Assembly (NCBI RefSeq): GCF_026410195.1
Contig: NZ_JAPMLM010000061.1
Coordinates: forward strand, 62,001-126,000
Direction: 5' to 3'
Origin: Xanthomarina sp. F2636L
GTDB taxonomy: Bacteria; Bacteroidota; Bacteroidia; Flavobacteriales; Flavobacteriaceae
DNA length: 64,000 bases
The notes under the pieces are model-generated. The model was not told where the DNA came from, made no database searches, and saw only the letters and a list, made by a program, of their open reading frames with translations. The translations under genes were made by a program, and so were the position numbers. The stretch's first letter is position 1. Each line of letters opens with the position of its first letter. This document shows, piece after piece, positions 60,668-64,000 of this stretch.

Positions 60668-61180
60668 ATGAAAAACTTTTTATTAGTAGCAGTCATATTA
60701 GGATTTAGTCCCATTTTCGCTCAAGAAACTGAAGTGGATATCACCCCAGATAATTCTTGGTTAAAAGTAGGGTTAACAGCAGGTGTTCCAGTTGGGGATG
60801 CAAGTGATGTATCTTCATTTGCTTTAGGTGCAGATGTGAGAGGACAATATTTGTTCAATCCAAATATAGCCATTGGTGTTGCTTCTGGTTATACCAATTA
60901 TTTTGGAAAAGATAATTTCGACGATTTTGGAATTGTACCAGTTGCAGGATTCTTCCGTTATTATTTTACGCCAGATGGCTTATTTTTAGGAACGGATGTT
61001 GGGTATGGTTTTTTAACCAATGTTGATAATAACGAGGGTGGATTATATGTTAACCCACAAATTGGATATCATAACAGAGATTGGAACTTTTACGCCTATT
61101 ATCAAAACACTTTTGCAGAAAACGATTTGGAATTACAAAATGTTGGAGTAGGTGTAACCTATAATATCCGATTTAAATAA
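60668..61180 (+). CDS. Outer membrane beta-barrel protein, 170 residues
   Basis: A signal peptide (MKNFLLVAVILGFSPIFAQ) precedes an OmpA/OMP_b-brl-like eight-strand barrel. Alternating strands include WLKVGLTAGVPVGDAS, DVRGQYLFNPNIAIGVASGY and YVNPQIGYHNRDWNFYAYY, ending VGVTYNIRFK. It is probably a small structural outer membrane protein. It forms a single-gene unit between terminators. Confidence 0.85.
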   Translation: MKNFLLVAVILGFSPIFAQETEVDITPDNSWLKVGLTAGVPVGDASDVSSFALGADVRGQYLFNPNIAIGVASGYTNYFGKDNFDDFGIVPVAGFFRYYFTPDGLFLGTDVGYGFLTNVDNNEGGLYVNPQIGYHNRDWNFYAYYQNTFAENDLELQNVGVGVTYNIRFK

Positions 61181-61205
61181 ATCACTATAAAATTTATAGA
61201 TACTT

Positions 61206-61237
61206 AAAAGGAGACATAATTATGCCTCCTTTTTTTA
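61206..61237 (+). terminator. Terminator after the beta-barrel gene
   Basis: AAAAGGAG-CATAAT and TATG-CTCCTTTT form a hairpin with one internal mismatch and T-tract. Confidence 0.8.
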
Positions 61238-61244
61238 TTTAGAT

Positions 61245-61275
61245 TTGTTTGGCGATAAGAAACAAATTACTTTTG
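61245..61275 (+). promoter_or_regulatory. purC promoter (-33 TTG, -7 TACTTTTG)
   Basis: TTG (61245-61247) and the exact -7 element TACTTTTG (61268-61275) are 20 bases apart, matching Bacteroidota promoter spacing, 26 bases before ATG 61301. Confidence 0.55.
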
Positions 61276-61300
61276 TAAAATAACCAACAGACTACTTCAA

Positions 61301-62248
61301 ATGAATACCATTACTGATACAAATTTCAATTTTCCGGGACAGAAAAGTCTTTATAAAGGTAAAGTTCGCGAAGTCTATAGTATTAACAATGAGCAATTAG
61401 TGATGGTTGCCACAGATAGACTGTCTGCTTTTGATGTGGTTATGCCAAAAGGGATTCCGTATAAAGGACAAATTCTGAATCAGATTGCCACTAAAATGAT
61501 GAAAGCCACAGAAGATATTGTTCCAAATTGGCTTATGGCAACACCTGACCCCAATGTAGCTATTGGACATCTTTGTGAAACTTATAAAGTAGAAATGGTG
61601 ATTCGTGGGTATATGTCTGGTCATGCAGCCAGAGAATTTAAAGCAGGTAAGCGCATGCTTTGTGGGGTTTCAATGCCAGAAGGCTTGAAAGAAAATGATA
61701 AATTTCCTCAACCAATAATTACGCCTGCAACTAAAGCAGAGATGGGAGATCACGACGAAGATATTTCTAGAGAAGATATTATTAAACGTGGCATTGTTTC
61801 AGAAGCCGATTATTTGGTGCTTGAAGATTACACCAGAAAATTATTCCAAAGAGGTTCAGAAATTGCTGCTTCTAGAGGTTTGATTTTAGTAGATACCAAG
61901 TACGAATTCGGAAAAACTAAAGAAGGAAAAATTGTGTTGATTGATGAAATCCACACACCAGATTCCTCACGCTATTTTTATGCCGATGGTTATCAAGAAC
62001 GTCAGGAAAGAGGGGAAGCTCAAAAGCAATTGTCCAAAGAGTTTGTCCGTCAGTGGCTTATTGTCAATAATTTTCAAGGTTTGGAAGGCCAAACGGTTCC
62101 CGAGATGTCTGATGATTATATTCAAACCGTAAGCGAGCGTTATATAGAACTTTATGAAAATATTACTGGTGAAACCTTTGTAAAGGCCGATGTGTCAAAT
62201 ATCCAAGAGCGTATTGAAAGGAATGTTTTAGCATATTTAAATAAATAA
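61301..62248 (+). CDS. purC: Phosphoribosylaminoimidazole-succinocarboxamide synthase
   Basis: The 315-residue protein has SAICAR synthetase motifs: [12 protein letters not shown] near the N-terminus, [31 protein letters not shown], and [14 protein letters not shown] near the C-terminus (ATP and substrate-binding). It catalyses the seventh/eighth step of purine synthesis, joining aspartate to CAIR. It is of the longer (about 300 residue) class. It is a single-gene unit with its own promoter and terminator. Confidence 0.96.
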   Translation: MNTITDTNFNFPGQKSLYKGKVREVYSINNEQLVMVATDRLSAFDVVMPKGIPYKGQILNQIATKMMKATEDIVPNWLMATPDPNVAIGHLCETYKVEMVIRGYMSGHAAREFKAGKRMLCGVSMPEGLKENDKFPQPIITPATKAEMGDHDEDISREDIIKRGIVSEADYLVLEDYTRKLFQRGSEIAASRGLILVDTKYEFGKTKEGKIVLIDEIHTPDSSRYFYADGYQERQERGEAQKQLSKEFVRQWLIVNNFQGLEGQTVPEMSDDYIQTVSERYIELYENITGETFVKADVSNIQERIERNVLAYLNK

Positions 62249-62270
62249 GACAGGAATTTAACAGATAAAG

Positions 62271-62300
62271 AAAGACCTTGATAATCCAAGGTCTTTTTTT
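62271..62300 (+). terminator. Terminator after purC
   Basis: AAAGACCTTG and CAAGGTCTTT form a 10-bp stem with a 6-base loop and T-tract. Confidence 0.88.
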
Positions 62301-62361
62301 ATGCTTTAAACTTTCAAGTGTTCAATTGCTTTTAATACATTTATAAAAGTTAAATAATTCT

Positions 62362-63741
62362 ATGGAACAACTCAACCAACTAATTTCAGACTTCGCCTCC
62401 TTTGCTTGGGGGTTACCTTTATTAATCCTTCTAATTGGTGGAGGCTTATATTTATTATTTCTTTCTAGATTTTTACCCTTTAGGTATCTCGGTCATGCCT
62501 TGAAGGTATTACGTGGGAAATACGATAATCCAGAAGATTCAGGCGAAATAAGTCACTTCCAGGCATTAACCACAGCCTTGTCTTCTACTATTGGCATGGG
62601 AAACATTGCAGGAGTTGCTGTTGCCATTTCCATTGGGGGGCCAGGAGCCGTATTTTGGATGTGGGTGAGTGCTGTTGTAGGTATGAGTACCAAATTTTTC
62701 ACCTCTACTTTGGCTATTATGTATCGAGGAAAAGATAGCCATGGAAACATTCAAGGTGGTCCCATGTATTTTATTGTGGAAGGTCTAGGAAAAAAGTGGA
62801 AACCCTTGGCCATCTTCTTCAGTTTATGTGGTTTGGTTGGAGCTTTACCAGTTTTTAATGTGAATCAATTAACCCAAGCTATTAACGATATTTTACTTGT
62901 GCCAAATGGTGTTGAAATTGGTTTTAATTCTAATCTGATTATAGGAATTGTTCTTGTTGGAATTACTTCTATTGTAATTCTTGGAGGTTTAAATAGAATT
63001 AGTAAAGTCGCATCCAAAATGGTTCCAAGTATGGTCTTATTGTATTTTATTTTGGTTTTATTTATTTTGATTGTCAATTATGATGTGGTTCCAAAATGCA
63101 TCGTTATGATTTTTACAGATGCATTTGCAGCTACCAATTTTAAAGGAGATTCGTTTCTAGGAGGAGTTCTTGGAGGTCTGATTCTTTTAGGTATTAGACG
63201 TGGGGCTTTTTCAAACGAAGCAGGAATTGGTACAGCTCCCATGGCTCATGGTGCAGCAAAAACTAACGAGCCTGTTCGAGAAGGATTGGTTGCTATGTTA
63301 GGTCCAGCTATCGATACTCTAGTGGTTTGTACTTTAACAGCTTTAGCGATTTTGGTTACGGGTGTTTGGGAAACTTCAGATGCTAATGGTGTAAGCTTAA
63401 CAGCTTCGGCTTTTGCATATGCCATGCCAGGAATTGGGAAGTATCTACTACTAATTTGTATTGCCGTATTTAGTATTTCATCTTTATTTTCCTTTTCTTA
63501 CTATGGCTCTAAATGTATGTCCTTCTTATTTGGTGAAGACAAAAAGCATTATTATAACTACATATATATTGCCAGTATTATTATGGGTGCCACCACTTCT
63601 TTAGCCATGATGATTAATTTAATTGATGGCTTTTTTGCATTGATGGCTATACCGACTATGACAGCCACTTTAATTATGGCTCCACGAGTTGTTAAAGAAT
63701 TTAGAGCGTATATGAAAAGACATCAAGAGCTAAATAAATAA
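62362..63741 (+). CDS. Sodium:alanine symporter (AGCS family)
   Basis: The 459-residue protein has about eleven membrane helices. The AGCS signature region is ALTTALSSTIGMGNIAGVAVA, with GGPGAVFWMWVSAVVGM, GKDSHGNIQGGPMYFI and the conserved RRGAFSNEAGIGTAPMAHGAA. It takes up alanine or glycine with Na+. Its length is normal. It lies just before the acs gene with a short gap. Confidence 0.95.
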   Translation: MEQLNQLISDFASFAWGLPLLILLIGGGLYLLFLSRFLPFRYLGHALKVLRGKYDNPEDSGEISHFQALTTALSSTIGMGNIAGVAVAISIGGPGAVFWMWVSAVVGMSTKFFTSTLAIMYRGKDSHGNIQGGPMYFIVEGLGKKWKPLAIFFSLCGLVGALPVFNVNQLTQAINDILLVPNGVEIGFNSNLIIGIVLVGITSIVILGGLNRISKVASKMVPSMVLLYFILVLFILIVNYDVVPKCIVMIFTDAFAATNFKGDSFLGGVLGGLILLGIRRGAFSNEAGIGTAPMAHGAAKTNEPVREGLVAMLGPAIDTLVVCTLTALAILVTGVWETSDANGVSLTASAFAYAMPGIGKYLLLICIAVFSISSLFSFSYYGSKCMSFLFGEDKKHYYNYIYIASIIMGATTSLAMMINLIDGFFALMAIPTMTATLIMAPRVVKEFRAYMKRHQELNK

Positions 63742-63825
63742 TGTTAATTTGAGATTAAATTTTATATCAATTTAAATTAGAAAGCTTATTTTTAAAAAGA
63801 ATTTTAATAAAATGAGTTTGCTACT

Positions 63826-64000
63826 ATGAGTAATTATCACATAAAACATTTAGAAGAGTATTATCAAGTATATAGAAAATCTGTTCGCGAACCAGAAAAT
63901 TTTTGGGAGGAAGTAGCCGAAGAGCACTTTTTATGGCGAAAAAAATGGGATAAGGTATTAAGTTGGGATTTTTCTAAGCCAGAAATAAAATGGTTTGAAG
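63826..64000 (+). CDS. acs: Acetyl-CoA synthetase, N-terminal part, cut by window edge
   Basis: The ATG at 63826 opens a frame to the right edge with 58 codons. The start MSNYHIKHLEEYYQVYRKSV and the following EPENFWEEVAEEHFLWRKKW match the N-terminal ACAS_N domain of acetate-CoA ligase (about 630 residues when complete), which activates acetate with ATP and CoA. An earlier ATG at 63812 stops after five codons. The rest is outside the window. Confidence 0.85.
   Translation, partial: MSNYHIKHLEEYYQVYRKSVREPENFWEEVAEEHFLWRKKWDKVLSWDFSKPEIKWFE

Overview
The window looks like chromosome from a marine-type member of the Flavobacteriaceae (Bacteroidota). It is AT-rich. It carries gliding-motility genes (GldF/GldG), a type IX secretion sorting tail, a flavobacterial lipoprotein export signal (CSSDDD), a ResB-CcsA fusion and a LytS/LytTR pair with an Y_Y_Y-type sensor. 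Many promoters have the Bacteroidota -7 element TAnnTTTG. No rRNA, tRNA, CRISPR array, insertion sequence or prophage gene was seen, and no gene-free stretch exceeds 300 bases.

Layout. 1-8.5 kb is mostly minus-strand housekeeping: a sodium:solute symporter cut by the left edge with a 31-residue membrane microprotein just upstream, a secreted PIG-L deacetylase, CorA, a small MscS channel, the Maf/UbiA/KdsC-like/DUF2520 operon and a Crp/Fnr regulator. 8.6-12.6 kb holds a small membrane protein, a group III truncated haemoglobin and the 1065-residue cytochrome c assembly protein. 13.2-40.9 kb is the notable part, a sulfur/respiration island. 41.6-46.6 kb carries a K+ channel-like protein, a three-gene EmrA/FUSC/NodT efflux operon and an AI-2E family permease. 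47.5-54.4 kb has a LytS/LytTR pair, a T9SS cargo with a duplicated leucine-rich block and a lipoprotein. 54.4-64 kb is housekeeping: dnaN, a fused gldFG, a small monooxygenase-fold protein, a SAM hydrolase-type protein, phoH, a beta-barrel protein, purC, an alanine symporter and the start of acs.

The sulfur island. It begins with a Crp/Fnr regulator followed by a TauE/SafE exporter. It then encodes two CstB-like persulfide dioxygenase-rhodanese proteins, a periplasmic rhodanese, an HMA metal-binding protein, a two-haem-motif lipoprotein (cytochrome c plus DUF3365/Tll0287-like), thioredoxin, an OprC/NosA-like copper TonB receptor and a Prx6-type peroxiredoxin. A minus-strand operon encodes a TlpA-like protein, a SoxB-like hydrolase, a DsrE-like protein and DoxX. 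Cytochrome bd oxidase, sulfide:quinone reductase, an RND efflux system, a PII-like protein and a DUF2892 protein follow. Read together (inference), sulfide would be oxidised by SQR into the quinone pool, electrons would leave through sulfide-tolerant bd oxidase, persulfide would be processed by the CstB-like enzymes and rhodaneses, and sulfite or other products would be exported.

The strongest new signal is regulatory. The inverted repeat GTAAC-N4-GTTAC, or a degenerate version, lies upstream of seven transcription units of this island. In all seven its centre is exactly 29.5 bp from the first base of a TAnnTTTG-like -7 element, on either strand, which puts it near -41.5. An eighth perfect copy (22559-22574) has no matching -7 element. 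A second unexplained signal is a two-copy structured RNA-like element at 18336-18409 and 34515-34583. It has a compensatory base-pair change, an identical linker and a terminator hairpin.
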